64,000 nt of DNA from Lachnospiraceae bacterium (GCA_902363445.1 CABJAB010000003.1:454129-518128); one strand, 5' to 3'; numbered from the stretch's first letter, positions 54,257 through 63,764 are shown. The notes: a model not told the origin generated them from the sequence alone. A program made the numbers and translations.

Positions 54257-55765
54257 CTACTTTCCGCCGAACTCCTTTGCCAAGATCACCTCCTGAGTGA
54301 TGCCGCCTCCCAGGATCTCTTCCCTGGACACCTCGCCATTCAGTCTTCCTTCGTGATAGATCAGTATCCGGTCGCTCATACCCATTACCTCCGGAAGCTC
54401 CGAGGAGATCATGATGATCGCAAGACCCTGGGCGGCAAACCGGCACATCAGGGTATGGATCTCCGATTTTGCTCCCACATCCACGCCCCTGGTAGGTTCG
54501 TCCAGTATCAGTACCTTAGGATCGGCCATGAGCCATTTGGATAAAACCACCTTCTGCTGATTTCCTCCGGACAAAGAGTAGGCGTCCGCCTCAATACCCG
54601 AAGTTTTCACCGTCAGCTGCTTTGACACCTCCTGACACTCTTTCTTCTCCCTTTTTTGATTGATAAACAGCCTCTTCTGACGTTTTGGAAGATTGGGAAG
54701 AGAGATGTTCTCTCTCAATGAGCGGAATAAGCAGAGTCCATATGTTTTCCTGTCCTCGTTTACCATCGCGATACCCTTTGCGATGGCATCCTTCGGGCCC
54801 TTAATGGTAATCTCTTTCCCTTCCAGATAAATCTTCCCTTCTTTCAGAGGGTCCAGTCCGAATATGGCCCGCATGGTCTCGCTCCGTCCGGAGCCGACCA
54901 GACCGGAAATTCCCAAGATTTCTCCTGCTCTCACCTCAAAAGAGATATCCCGAAATCCCTTTCCCGATAAGCCCTCCACCTGGAATACAATATCTCCGAT
55001 GGAACATTCCGTCTTTGGAAATATATTTTCCACCGTCCTGCCCACCATCATAGATATCAGCTCCTTGGCGGTCACTCCTTCCATGAATCGGCTCCCCACG
55101 AATTGGCCGTCCCGGAACACCGACACCTCATCACAGATCTGAAAGATCTCTTCCATCCGGTGAGATATGTAAATGACAGCGACGCCCTTTTCCTTCAGCT
55201 CTCGGATCGTACGGAACAAGTGCTCCGTCTCTTCGCTGTCCAGTGAAGAGGTCGGCTCATCCATGATGATGACCCGCGCATCACAGGAGACTGCTTTGAT
55301 GATCTCCACCATCTGCACCTGTGCCAGGGTCAGATCCTCCATCATGGTCTTAGCACCCTTCGGAAATCCAAACTGCGCCAGGATCTCTTCCGCTTTTCTG
55401 TTGGTCCCCTTCTTATCCAAGAGGGGAAGACCTTTCCTCGTATCCTCTCTGTTTAAATAAATGCTTTCTGCGATCGTCAGATATGGCTCAGGATTAAGCT
55501 CCTGATGGATCATGGATATCCCCGCCGCTATAGCCTCCGCCGGACCGTGGACAGAATAGGGCTTTCCTTCAAATGTTATCTGTCCGCTGTCCGCCTTATA
55601 AAGGCCGATGATAATCTTCATCAAGGTGGATTTCCCCGCGCCGTTTTCCCCCAGAAGTGCATGGACCTCGCCCTTCCGGATATGGAGCTGTACATCGGAA
55701 AGGGCCTGCGTGCCTCCAAACGCCTTTGAAACCCCAACACATTCTAATATGTAATTGCTTTCCAA
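54257..55765 (-). CDS. Sugar ABC transporter ATPase, two nucleotide-binding domains (RbsA/MglA-like)
   Basis: A 502-residue fused ATPase. Domain 1 has Walker A GENGAGKST, an altered signature LTLAQVQMVEI and Walker B VIIMDEPTSSLD; domain 2 has a divergent Walker A (GLVGSGRSE), signature LSGGNQQKVVLSKW and Walker B VLILDEPTRGVDVG. The altered second Walker A is the rule in RbsA-type proteins. It drives import through the adjacent permease. Translation starts at TTG after GAGGTGAG; no in-frame ATG suits the conserved N-terminus. Confidence 0.94.
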   Translation of the reverse strand: MESNYILECVGVSKAFGGTQALSDVQLHIRKGEVHALLGENGAGKSTLMKIIIGLYKADSGQITFEGKPYSVHGPAEAIAAGISMIHQELNPEPYLTIAESIYLNREDTRKGLPLLDKKGTNRKAEEILAQFGFPKGAKTMMEDLTLAQVQMVEIIKAVSCDARVIIMDEPTSSLDSEETEHLFRTIRELKEKGVAVIYISHRMEEIFQICDEVSVFRDGQFVGSRFMEGVTAKELISMMVGRTVENIFPKTECSIGDIVFQVEGLSGKGFRDISFEVRAGEILGISGLVGSGRSETMRAIFGLDPLKEGKIYLEGKEITIKGPKDAIAKGIAMVNEDRKTYGLCLFRSLRENISLPNLPKRQKRLFINQKREKKECQEVSKQLTVKTSGIEADAYSLSGGNQQKVVLSKWLMADPKVLILDEPTRGVDVGAKSEIHTLMCRFAAQGLAIIMISSELPEVMGMSDRILIYHEGRLNGEVSREEILGGGITQEVILAKEFGGK

Positions 55766-55819
55766 ACTCTCACCTCAAAACTTTCTTTCGCCTGCGTCCT
55801 GCATCTGCGACAGCAATGT

Positions 55820-56602
55820 TCAATCCGGCGGGCAGAAGTTAGGATTTGAGGTGCCTTCCACCACATCCACCTCAAACCTCATGAAATCTCCCCGATAACG
55901 GATCAGGTTATAGGATACCACCTTTCCTATGCTGTTCCGGTCAAAGCATCGGAAGCTTAAGATCGGCTTCATGCTGTCCATATGAAAAAGCTTCATATCC
56001 TCCGGTGACGGCACCTGCGCCTCCACCACCTGGCGCACTCCAAAGGTCTTTGTCTCCTCCCGGCCCGAAAGCACCTCATACAAAGACTCTTCCGTAAAAT
56101 CATGGTCCAGGATAAAGCTGCATGTCTCATAATACAGATAGCTTCGTATGGTCATCACGGCCACTTCATCGGCAAATCTCCTGCGGAACATGGATATCAT
56201 CTTATCCCCCTTCCGGATTCCGAAATATCCCGCCAGTTCCTCGTCCGCAGGAACGATCTGAAGCTCCAGCACCTCCGTTCTGGGCACCTGGCCCGCCCGG
56301 ATGATCTGCCTGTTAAAGGGCTCCATGGACCGGACACTGGCGCTTCTTTGTTTTGGTACGGTGACGACAGTTCCCCGCGTCCCGTTTCGGGTGAGCCATC
56401 CCGCCTGTACCAGCTTGTTCACTGCCTGGCGCACGGTGGTCCTGCTCACCTGAAACATTTCCTTAAGCTGATTCTCCGGCGGAATGCTTTGACCGACGGA
56501 ATATGTCCCTTTCTTTATTTCACTGAGTATCCAGTTCTCCAGCTGGAAATACAAAGGAATCGGAATACTCCTGTCAAGCCCCGCCGTCATTGTCTCTCTC
56601 AT
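55820..56602 (-). CDS. GntR/HutC-family regulator with UTRA domain (operon-internal)
   Basis: A 260-residue regulator similar in layout to the one at 51320: helix-turn-helix with IPLYFQLENWILSEIKKG, LKEMFQVSRTTVRQAVNKLV and TRNGTRGTVV, then a UTRA domain. It lies inside the catabolic operon, between the aldolase and the transporter genes. Two such paralogues in one regulon suggest two inputs or two operator types; the paired motifs TGTACGTACA and CTACGT-N4-ACGTAG before the operon fit that idea. Start at 56602 is preferred because GGAAGGACGGG lies upstream. Confidence 0.9.
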   Translation of the reverse strand: MRETMTAGLDRSIPIPLYFQLENWILSEIKKGTYSVGQSIPPENQLKEMFQVSRTTVRQAVNKLVQAGWLTRNGTRGTVVTVPKQRSASVRSMEPFNRQIIRAGQVPRTEVLELQIVPADEELAGYFGIRKGDKMISMFRRRFADEVAVMTIRSYLYYETCSFILDHDFTEESLYEVLSGREETKTFGVRQVVEAQVPSPEDMKLFHMDSMKPILSFRCFDRNSIGKVVSYNLIRYRGDFMRFEVDVVEGTSNPNFCPPD

Positions 56603-56635
56603 GGTATCCCGTCCTTCCATCCGTACACGCAGTCT

Positions 56636-57484
56636 TTACTGCAGCAAAAAGGCTTTCATCTTGTCGGCGATCTCATCCTTAACAGCCTGATAGACTGGAA
56701 GAAACAGATTGGCAGTGGAATATCGGAAGCCCTCTTCCGACTGGGTCTTTATGTACTGCTGTCCCATGGCAATCACAATATCCGTACAGATGTTGATCTT
56801 CCGGATACCATTCCGGATGGCTTCCTGGACCTGTTCCATGGGGGTGCCGGAACCTCCGTGCAGCACAAGGGGAACCTTTACCGTTTCCTCAATCTTTTTC
56901 AGCCGCTCTATGTTTAACTTCGGTTCAAACCGATACTGCCCATGCTGCGTCCCGATACTGACTGCCAGCACATCGATCCCGGTCCGCTCCACGAACTCTT
57001 CAGCCTCCCCCGGGTCTGTCTGAGCAGCCTCCGGTCCCTTCACAGCCACAGCCCCTTCTTCTCCTACTAGTCGGCCCAGCTCTCCTTCCACAGTCACGCC
57101 GGCCGCATGAGCCCTTTCCACGACCTTTCTGGTCTCTTTTATATTCTCCTCAAAAGGCAGTGCTGATTTGTCTATCATGACAGAAGAAAATCCTGCATTG
57201 ATGGCTTTGTTGCAAGCCTCAAAGCTAAGCGCATGGTCCAGATGAAGGGCGACCGGCACGGAAGCGTCCCTGCACGCGGCTTTCGCGGTCGCCGCCGTTC
57301 CCTCAAAGCCTCCCATCATGTCGATCTCTCCCTGTCCGCACATGAGGATCAAGGGCACATTCAGCGCAGAAGCCGCCTCAGAAGCCGCTTTTGCCACTTC
57401 ATAGGACCAGAATACATATCCTCCGTAAGCCACTTTCTTTTCCTGTGCCAGCTCAAGAATCTCTTTCATAGGTACAAATTCCAT
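56636..57484 (-). CDS. Class II fructose-bisphosphate/tagatose-bisphosphate aldolase family
   Basis: A 282-residue zinc-dependent aldolase. Metal-binding histidines appear in LHLDHALSFE and in the later SIGTQHGQYRFEP and LHGGSGTP; the Glu in TVEGELGRLVGEEG completes the site. It would split a ketose bisphosphate into dihydroxyacetone phosphate and an aldehyde, acting after the PfkB kinase whose gene precedes it by 20 bases. The start is the ATG after GGGAGGAAGAAAG; an 83-residue upstream extension only re-reads the end of the kinase gene in another frame. Exact substrate (fructose, tagatose or an inositol breakdown product) is open. Confidence 0.92.
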   Translation of the reverse strand: MEFVPMKEILELAQEKKVAYGGYVFWSYEVAKAASEAASALNVPLILMCGQGEIDMMGGFEGTAATAKAACRDASVPVALHLDHALSFEACNKAINAGFSSVMIDKSALPFEENIKETRKVVERAHAAGVTVEGELGRLVGEEGAVAVKGPEAAQTDPGEAEEFVERTGIDVLAVSIGTQHGQYRFEPKLNIERLKKIEETVKVPLVLHGGSGTPMEQVQEAIRNGIRKINICTDIVIAMGQQYIKTQSEEGFRYSTANLFLPVYQAVKDEIADKMKAFLLQ

Positions 57485-57504
57485 CTTTCTTCCTCCCATT
57501 CTTT

Positions 57505-58467
57505 TTAGTTGTTTTTTATTTTCTTGCCCTGTTTCTGCAGATACTCCATTACAGTCCGGAAATCCGGGACGCCGCCCGTAGCGCCTTTCGCCGCAACATT
57601 GTGAGCGGCAACCGCTGACGCAAATATGGCACATTCCTCTATATCCCATCCCCGGAGATATCCGTACAAGAATCCTCCCACAAAGGAGTCCCCCGCTCCG
57701 GTGGTATCCACCGCCTGAAAACCTGAAAAGCATGGTATCTCATATTCCCGGCGCAAATCCGTCACATAACAGCCCTTGTCTCCCAGCTTGATTCCGCAGA
57801 TCTTTACTCCCAAAGCTTTAAAAAACTCTGCCATTTCATGCGGCTCTCTATGTCCCGAAAGAAAAGACGCCTCTTTGCTGCTGGGCAAAAATAAGTCCGT
57901 CTCTTTAAAAACAGGGCGCAGCTTCTCCAGCAGTCTTTCTCTGCTTTCCATATCATCGTTCATCGCCGTATCCATGGCGGTGATCTTTCCGTAGCGGTGC
58001 GCCCTCTGAAACAGCTCCAGAATCCCGCCGTCATCCATTTGTTTCATCTGGAATGCGCTCCCAAAGTAAACAATATCTGCCTCCTGAATGGCTCTTTCCG
58101 GCACATCCGCATTACTGAGTGCATGATAGATGCGGGTATTGGAAAGGGCATGCTTTTCTCCCTCCTCATCCAGCAGCAAATACGACACCGCGGTTTTATG
58201 GCCGGTGTCCCAGATGATGTAAGCGGTATCCACTCCATGTCCCTCTGCCTGTCTCATGACCTCCCGTCCATTCTCGTCTCTTCCCAGACGTCCGGCGATC
58301 GAAACCTCTGCACCCAGTTTAGCCAGTGTGACAGCCACGTTCAGGGCGTCTCCCCCTGTCGTAGCCTGAGGCTCGTCGATCTCCGCCTTTTCCATCCGGA
58401 AGATGGACCTTGGCACCGGAGCCAAAGGTATGTCGCATACCATCATTCCAACCGTTAATACCTTCAT
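57505..58467 (-). CDS. PfkB-family carbohydrate kinase
   Basis: A 320-residue kinase with both PfkB signatures: TTGGDALNVAVTLAKLGAEV (about 37-56) and DTTGAGDSFVGGFLYG (about 238-253) with the catalytic Asp. It is the first gene of the kinase-aldolase-GntR-transporter operon and should add the second or only phosphate before aldol cleavage. The ATG at 58467 follows AAGGGA; ten extra residues upstream are not supported. Two types of palindromic operator lie between its promoter and this start. Confidence 0.92.
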   Translation of the reverse strand: MKVLTVGMMVCDIPLAPVPRSIFRMEKAEIDEPQATTGGDALNVAVTLAKLGAEVSIAGRLGRDENGREVMRQAEGHGVDTAYIIWDTGHKTAVSYLLLDEEGEKHALSNTRIYHALSNADVPERAIQEADIVYFGSAFQMKQMDDGGILELFQRAHRYGKITAMDTAMNDDMESRERLLEKLRPVFKETDLFLPSSKEASFLSGHREPHEMAEFFKALGVKICGIKLGDKGCYVTDLRREYEIPCFSGFQAVDTTGAGDSFVGGFLYGYLRGWDIEECAIFASAVAAHNVAAKGATGGVPDFRTVMEYLQKQGKKIKNN

Positions 58468-58508
58468 GACTTTTCCCTTTTTCCGTATCCTCTCCACACG
58501 AATATGTT

Positions 58509-58537
58509 TGTACGTACATATCTACGTTGTTACGTAG
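58509..58537 (-). promoter_or_regulatory. Paired operators before the kinase-aldolase-transporter operon
   Basis: TGTACGTACA at 58509-58518 (site 2 of this motif) and CTACGT-TGTT-ACGTAG at 58522-58537. Both lie just downstream of the -10 element, over the start of transcription. Confidence 0.75.
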
Positions 58538-58540
58538 TTT

Positions 58541-58569
58541 AATTTATCATATTTGTTTTTCTCTGTCAA
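58541..58569 (-). promoter_or_regulatory. Promoter of the kinase-aldolase-transporter operon
   Basis: On the minus strand TTGACA (58569-58564) and TAAATT (58546-58541) with a 17-base spacer. Confidence 0.7.
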
Positions 58570-58755
58570 CTACAATTTAAACTTTATTTTGTGAAAAAAT
58601 TTTTAGGTAATTTGCGAAAATAATCTTTGACATTTTTGTTTTCATCGCTTATCATGAATTCAAGTGACCATTTCCCATTAACTTTACTATTTATCACAAT
58701 TTCATTTTTCAGCGCAGAATCTGCTCCCTATATGTTTGTCATGTATATGTCTTGT

Positions 58756-58765
58756 TGTACGTACA
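58756..58765 (+). promoter_or_regulatory. TGTACGTACA operator, site 3
   Basis: Third exact copy of the palindrome, about 130 bases before the Gfo/Idh/MocA gene and divergent from site 2. The rest of the 430-base intergenic region is A/T-rich with no supported gene. Confidence 0.65.
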
Positions 58766-58897
58766 CTTTGTTTTCCATAGAGCGGCATATCATAACACAA
58801 AAAGCTATGGAATTTATGGAAAAACTGCAGTATCCTATAAAGTAGAGCTTTTAAAATAGATAAAATCATCAGCCATTAGGAAAGGTGGATATAGACA

Positions 58898-59851
58898 ATG
58901 AAACCGTTCAACTGGGGAATTTTAGGACTGGGCAACATCGCTCATGAATTTGCGGACAATATGACAAAGCTTCATCCGCTTTATGCCGTAGCTTCCAGGT
59001 CTCTGGACACCGCGATGGATTTTCAGAAAAAGTATGGAGCCGCTCGGGCATACGGTTCTTATGAAGAGCTTCTGGACGACCCCGGCGTGGATATCGTTTA
59101 CATAGCTACCGTCAACAGTCAGCATTACAAATGTATACTGGCATGTCTGGAACACGGCAAACATGTCCTCTGTGAAAAAGCCATCTGGGGTAACTTCGGG
59201 GAAATGAAAACCGCTTATCTCATAGCCGAGGAAAAGGGACTCCTGCTCTGTGAAGCCATGACCATCTATCATATGCCCATCTTCAAGGAAATTAAGAACA
59301 TGATAGCGTCCGGTAAATTGGGCAAGATTAAATTTGTGGAAGCAGAGCTGGGAAGCCTGAAAGAGGATGATCCCAGAAACCGCTTTTTCAATCCGGACCT
59401 GGGCGGAGGCGCCATGCTGGACATCGGAACATATGGACTCTCTTTCGTGACTTATTTCCTGTCCGGGGAATTGACAGACCTCACTCATTTAATGGGCCGC
59501 TATCCCACCGGCGTAGATGAAATGTGGAGCATCTCAATGAAGACCAGCGCCCAGGAAATCGGCAGCGTCAACCTGACCTTCCGGGCGAAGCTGCCAAAGC
59601 GTGGAATCATCGCCGGGGAAAAAGCCTACATAACCGTCATGAACTACGTGCGCGCCGATAAAGCGACTCTGGTATATCCGGACGGTTCTGAAGAGCTTCT
59701 GGAAATTGGAGAAACTTCCAAAGCCCTGCAGTACGAAATACAGGATATAGAGAGGGCATTGTCTACCGATGATTTTTCTTCCGCGTTTATGGACTGCACC
59801 ATGAAGGTCGTGGAACTGATGGACCGTCTTATGAAAACAGAAGATCTATAA
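58898..59851 (+). CDS. Gfo/Idh/MocA family oxidoreductase
   Basis: A 317-residue NAD(P)-dependent dehydrogenase. The Rossmann start WGILGLGNIAHEFADNM and the HVLCEKAIWGN segment (the EKP motif with Ala for Pro, Lys retained) identify the family; the C-terminal substrate domain includes NPDLGGGAMLDIGTYGLSF. It likely oxidises or reduces a sugar or polyol in the pathway whose other enzymes are encoded divergently, since both units carry the TGTACGTACA operator. Ribosome binding site AAAGGTGG. Followed by a terminator. Confidence 0.9.
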   Translation: MKPFNWGILGLGNIAHEFADNMTKLHPLYAVASRSLDTAMDFQKKYGAARAYGSYEELLDDPGVDIVYIATVNSQHYKCILACLEHGKHVLCEKAIWGNFGEMKTAYLIAEEKGLLLCEAMTIYHMPIFKEIKNMIASGKLGKIKFVEAELGSLKEDDPRNRFFNPDLGGGAMLDIGTYGLSFVTYFLSGELTDLTHLMGRYPTGVDEMWSISMKTSAQEIGSVNLTFRAKLPKRGIIAGEKAYITVMNYVRADKATLVYPDGSEELLEIGETSKALQYEIQDIERALSTDDFSSAFMDCTMKVVELMDRLMKTEDL

Positions 59852-59857
59852 GCATCA

Positions 59858-59894
59858 AAAAAGGAGACCCGCCGCACAGGCAGATCTCCTTTTT
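59858..59894 (+). terminator. Terminator of the Gfo/Idh gene
   Basis: AAAAAGGAGA (59858-59867) and TCTCCTTTTT (59885-59894) pair around a 17-base loop; it may also serve the convergent nagB gene. Confidence 0.8.
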
Positions 59895-59924
59895 AATACG
59901 CTTATTTTCTATTCTGCTTCCGCT

Positions 59925-60662
59925 CTAATAAAGACCGCCGCATTTTGACAGCGCCGCCGAATCCGCGATCACGGTCACATCCGGATGAAACTGCAGGACA
60001 GAAGCCGGCAGCCAGGGTGTCACCCGGTCCTTAAGCACACCGGCAAGAGCCTCAGCTTTTTTCGCGCCATATGCGGCCAGTATGATTTTTCTGGCCCTTA
60101 GAATAGTGCGGATTCCCATGGTGATCGCCTGCTCCGGCACACTGTCCGAAGAGTCAAAGAACCTCGCGTTCACCTCCCGCGTCTCCTCAGTCAAACGTAC
60201 CGCATGGGTATCGCAAATAAACTCGCTTCCAGGTTCATTGAACCCAATATGTCCGTTTTCTCCCATCCCCAATATCTGTATATCGATACCGCCGAATTCC
60301 TCTATACGCTTCTCATACCGAAGACATTCCTGTTCCACATCATCACATTTACCATTGGGAACTTCCGTAAATTCTTTCCGGATATCCACCTTATTAAAAA
60401 GATGTTCATTCATAAAATAGCGGTAGGACTGCTCATTGTGCCCGTCCATACCAATATATTCATCCAGGTTTACAGTACGTACCTTTGAAAAGCTCAGATT
60501 CCTGTTCTGATATTCTTCCGCAAGATACCGATAAATCCCCACAGGAGTTTCTCCCGTCGCCAGCCCAAGAACACTGTCGCTCTTCGCTTCCAGCTGCCTG
60601 AATATCATTTCTCCTGCAATCTTTCCCAGATCTTCGTAATTATCTGCCTGAATAACCTTCAT
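59925..60662 (-). CDS. nagB: Glucosamine-6-phosphate deaminase
   Basis: A 245-residue enzyme that converts glucosamine-6-phosphate to fructose-6-phosphate and ammonia. GLATGETPVGIYRYL (about 34-48), VNLDEYIGMDG with the catalytic Asp, and GMGENGHIGFNEPGS with the active-site histidine are all standard, as is the length. The second of two adjacent ATGs has the better distance from GGAG. No nagA is next to it. Located 55 bases downstream of glnA on the same strand, which could link ammonia release and assimilation, though that may be coincidence. Confidence 0.96.
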   Translation of the reverse strand: MKVIQADNYEDLGKIAGEMIFRQLEAKSDSVLGLATGETPVGIYRYLAEEYQNRNLSFSKVRTVNLDEYIGMDGHNEQSYRYFMNEHLFNKVDIRKEFTEVPNGKCDDVEQECLRYEKRIEEFGGIDIQILGMGENGHIGFNEPGSEFICDTHAVRLTEETREVNARFFDSSDSVPEQAITMGIRTILRARKIILAAYGAKKAEALAGVLKDRVTPWLPASVLQFHPDVTVIADSAALSKCGGLY

Positions 60663-60717
60663 CATTTCTCCTCTTCTATTTGAAAGAACTTGTCGATAAT
60701 TCCATCAATACGAATCA

Positions 60718-62148
60718 TCATAAATCATAATAATACTTAAATTCTGCCGGGCTGGGGATCTGCTCGATCTCCTTTAACTCCGCCCGTTTTTTCTCCAGCC
60801 AGATCTCTATCAGACGCTCCGGGAACACTCCGCCGGCAGTCAGATAATCATGGTCCGCCAAAAGAGCATCCAGCGCCTCACCCAGGGATCTGGGAAGTCC
60901 CTTGATCTTTTTCTGCTCCTTGGCAGAAAGATGATAGAGGTTAAAATCATAAGGCCCCCATCCGTTGGCCTCCGGGTCTATTTTATTCCGTATGCCGTCC
61001 AGGCCTGCCATCAGGATTGCCGCATACGCATAATAAGGATTCGCCGTGGCATCAGGGTTACGCAGTTCAAACCGTTTCGTCTCCGGCGCCTTGGCATAGG
61101 CGGGAATCCGGATGACCGCGCTCCGGTTTGAGGTGGCATATCCAATGGTGACGGGAGCTTCATAGCCCGGCACCAGCCTTTTAAAGGAGTTGGTAGAAGG
61201 ATTGGTAAAGGCGCACAGAGAAGCGATATGCTTTAAAAGGCCCCCGATGAAGTAATGGGCCTCCCTGCTGAGCCCAGAATAGCCGTTCTCGTCATAGAAT
61301 ACCGGCTTTCCGTCTTTGAAAAGCAGCATATGGACATGAAGGCCGTTTCCCGCCTCTTTATAAATAGGCTTGGGCATAAAAGTCGCAGTCTTTCCTTCGG
61401 CCGCGGCCATGTTTTTGATGATATATTTTATGATCATGGTATTGTCGGCCATCTCTGCCATATCGCCGAGCTCCACTTCTATTTCCATCTGGCCGGGACC
61501 GCCCACCTCGTGATGATGGTATTTGACCTTGATTCCCCAATCTTCCATGGCGAGACACATTCTACTCCTCAGATCGTATCCCACATCCTGGGGCGCAGAA
61601 GCGTGATAGCCGCCTTTATAAGTCACTTCATAGCCATTGTTCCCGGGAACGGACAAGTTGCAGTTCCATTCTGCCTGGCGGGTATCCACCTGATAGCCGC
61701 TGAATTCCGGCGACACCTGATAGCGTACTTTATCCAGTACATAAAATTCAAATTCCGGCCCGATGACCATCCGGTCCGCAATCCCGGTTTCTTTCATATA
61801 TTCCAGAGCCCTCAGACTGACATTTTTTGGATACTGATCAAAGGGTGTATTTTCCTCTTTCCCTATGGTGCATACGTTGCCGCACATGGTAAGCGTGGGA
61901 ACTCCGGCAAACGGGTCGACGGCCGCGCTGTCAGGATCCGGAATAAATACCATATCGCTTTTTTCAATCGGCGCGTATCCATAATTAGATCCGTCAAAGC
62001 CAACGCCGTATCTGAATATATCGTCGTCAAATCTCTCTCTGGGAATGGTGATATGGCGCCATCTGCCGTCAATATCCGTCATCTTAAAATCAATCATTTG
62101 AATTTGAAATTCCTCGCACATCCTTTGGATATCCGCGCTCGTCTTCAT
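60718..62148 (-). CDS. glnA: Glutamine synthetase, type I
   Basis: A 476-residue glutamine synthetase. The beta-grasp N-terminal domain carries DGRWRHITIPRERF and GFDGSNYGYAPIEKSDM; the catalytic domain has KVKYHHHEVGGPGQMEIEV, KTATFMPKPIYKEAGNGLHV, HMLL, and NRSAVIRIPAYAK with the substrate-binding arginine. It makes glutamine from glutamate and ammonia using ATP. The start is the ATG with GGAGGATTTTTC; the upstream extension is unsupported. No GlnR-type operator was recognised in the short upstream region. Confidence 0.95.
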   Translation of the reverse strand: MKTSADIQRMCEEFQIQMIDFKMTDIDGRWRHITIPRERFDDDIFRYGVGFDGSNYGYAPIEKSDMVFIPDPDSAAVDPFAGVPTLTMCGNVCTIGKEENTPFDQYPKNVSLRALEYMKETGIADRMVIGPEFEFYVLDKVRYQVSPEFSGYQVDTRQAEWNCNLSVPGNNGYEVTYKGGYHASAPQDVGYDLRSRMCLAMEDWGIKVKYHHHEVGGPGQMEIEVELGDMAEMADNTMIIKYIIKNMAAAEGKTATFMPKPIYKEAGNGLHVHMLLFKDGKPVFYDENGYSGLSREAHYFIGGLLKHIASLCAFTNPSTNSFKRLVPGYEAPVTIGYATSNRSAVIRIPAYAKAPETKRFELRNPDATANPYYAYAAILMAGLDGIRNKIDPEANGWGPYDFNLYHLSAKEQKKIKGLPRSLGEALDALLADHDYLTAGGVFPERLIEIWLEKKRAELKEIEQIPSPAEFKYYYDL

Positions 62149-62265
62149 GAAAAATCCTCCGTTCCAGCCATGCGTCATTCACAGCCTGTATAGTATGTTT
62201 TGAGTATAGCATGTTCCAAATAAATGACAATAAGAGAAACATTATTCCGAATAATCATAAGTAAT

Positions 62266-63642
62266 TTAATTAATTTCTTTATTCGTGAAATTCTGGTCCC
62301 GGCGTCCTTTTTCATCCCATATCTGCGCGGCAAAATCCAGCAAATACTCCTTCGTGTTCCGTTCAGGACATTCCAGAACTGATTCCAGGCATCTCTGGAG
62401 ACATTCACCCAGCTTCTTTCCCGGCTTCATGCCAGCGCCGATCAGATCCCCGCCTTTTATGGCCAGTTCGCTGAGAGTCACACAATCTCCGGCCTCGAGA
62501 ATCTCCTTATAATATTCCTGCACCTGCAGGAGCTTCGGCAGATACATCTCCCTCGCGTATTCGTTCTTCCCCATGCTGTCGGCAGTACATACCTCCAGCA
62601 GCAGAGGAAACAGGTTCCTTCCCACACGGTTCAGCGCTTTCCTGACACCTTCTTTGGAAATGGGAAACGGAAAATCATGATATGTGACTAGGGTAGTCAC
62701 CGCCTCCAAAGTAGCGTTATCAAACTTGAGGCCCCGGATAATCTTCCTCGCTATTTCCGCGCCGGCCTCCGCATGATGGTAAAAATGGATGTTCCCCTGT
62801 TCATCCTCCGATTTCACCTGAGGCTTTCCCAGGTCATGAAGGAGCATCGTCCACCGCAGGATATGATCCGCCCTTATGTTTTCCAGCGTCCTCAGCGTAT
62901 GCTCGCCCACCGACAGCTGGTGATAGAGGTTTCTCTGAGGCGTCTCCATGGCCCGGTCAAATTCCGGAATCACCATGGCGGTAATTCCCAGCTCGTACGC
63001 CTGGCGGAAATATTCCGGATGAGGAGAACACAAAAGTTTATCCAGCTCCACTTGTATTCTCTCCCGGCTGATCAGCTCCAAGCGGGGGGCCATTCTCTGT
63101 ATCGCCCTCTTCGTTTCCTCTTCTATGGAAAATCCCAGCTGGGCAGAAAACCGTATCGCCCTCAAGATACGCAGCGCGTCTTCCGTGAACCTCTCTCCTG
63201 CGCTTCCCACACAGCGGATGATCCCGGATTTCAGATCATCCATTCCGTGGAATTCATCAATAATTCCGGATTTATCGCTGTAGGCCATGGCATTGATGGT
63301 AAAATCCCGCCGCCTGAGATCCTCTTTAAGGCTCGCCGTAAAGGTGACGTCCTTCGGATGTCTCCCATCCTCGTATTCTCCATCCAGACGGTATGTGGTC
63401 ACCTCATATCCGCATTTCCCCATGAGAACCGTGACAGTTCCATGCTGGATACCCGTATCCACAGTTCTCCGAAAGAGCCGTTTCACCTGCTCCGGCCTGG
63501 CCGACGTGGTAATATCCCAGTCCTCCGGCACCCGACCCAGAAGCGTGTCCCTGACGCAGCCTCCCACGGCATAGGCCTCATATCCAGCCTCCTCCAGGAT
63601 ACCGATAATAGAAGCCACATGAGGCGGAATCTCAATCTTCAT
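62266..63642 (-). CDS. cca: CCA tRNA nucleotidyltransferase with HD domain
   Basis: A 458-residue class II CCA-adding enzyme. The head domain has VGGCVRDTLLGRVPEDWDIT with the EDWDI variant of the catalytic DxD pair, then DGEYEDGRHP, and RRDFTINAMAYS; the nucleotide-recognition motif lies in AIRFSAQLGFSIEEETKRAI. An HD domain (LLHDLGKP) follows at about 258-350. It adds or repairs the 3' CCA of tRNAs. Length is normal for the HD-containing clostridial form. Glu precedes the DxD where some enzymes have other residues, which is ordinary. Confidence 0.95.
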   Translation of the reverse strand: MKIEIPPHVASIIGILEEAGYEAYAVGGCVRDTLLGRVPEDWDITTSARPEQVKRLFRRTVDTGIQHGTVTVLMGKCGYEVTTYRLDGEYEDGRHPKDVTFTASLKEDLRRRDFTINAMAYSDKSGIIDEFHGMDDLKSGIIRCVGSAGERFTEDALRILRAIRFSAQLGFSIEEETKRAIQRMAPRLELISRERIQVELDKLLCSPHPEYFRQAYELGITAMVIPEFDRAMETPQRNLYHQLSVGEHTLRTLENIRADHILRWTMLLHDLGKPQVKSEDEQGNIHFYHHAEAGAEIARKIIRGLKFDNATLEAVTTLVTYHDFPFPISKEGVRKALNRVGRNLFPLLLEVCTADSMGKNEYAREMYLPKLLQVQEYYKEILEAGDCVTLSELAIKGGDLIGAGMKPGKKLGECLQRCLESVLECPERNTKEYLLDFAAQIWDEKGRRDQNFTNKEIN

Positions 63643-63764
63643 AACAAGGCCCCTCTCTTTCCTCCGCCGCGGCTGTAAACGTCCGCGGCCCGGATCTCTG
63701 TCATATCATGCTATGACAAGTCGTGGATATATCATACCACATTTTAAACTCGAAGGGCAAGAAA

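Noticed and set aside
57485..57733. An 83-residue N-terminal extension of the aldolase
   Set aside because: It overlaps the end of the PfkB gene in another frame, and the internal ATG has a strong ribosome binding site and matches the family start.
61255..62193. A 312-codon frame opposite glutamine synthetase
   Set aside because: Antisense shadow of glnA with no start signal or recognisable domain.
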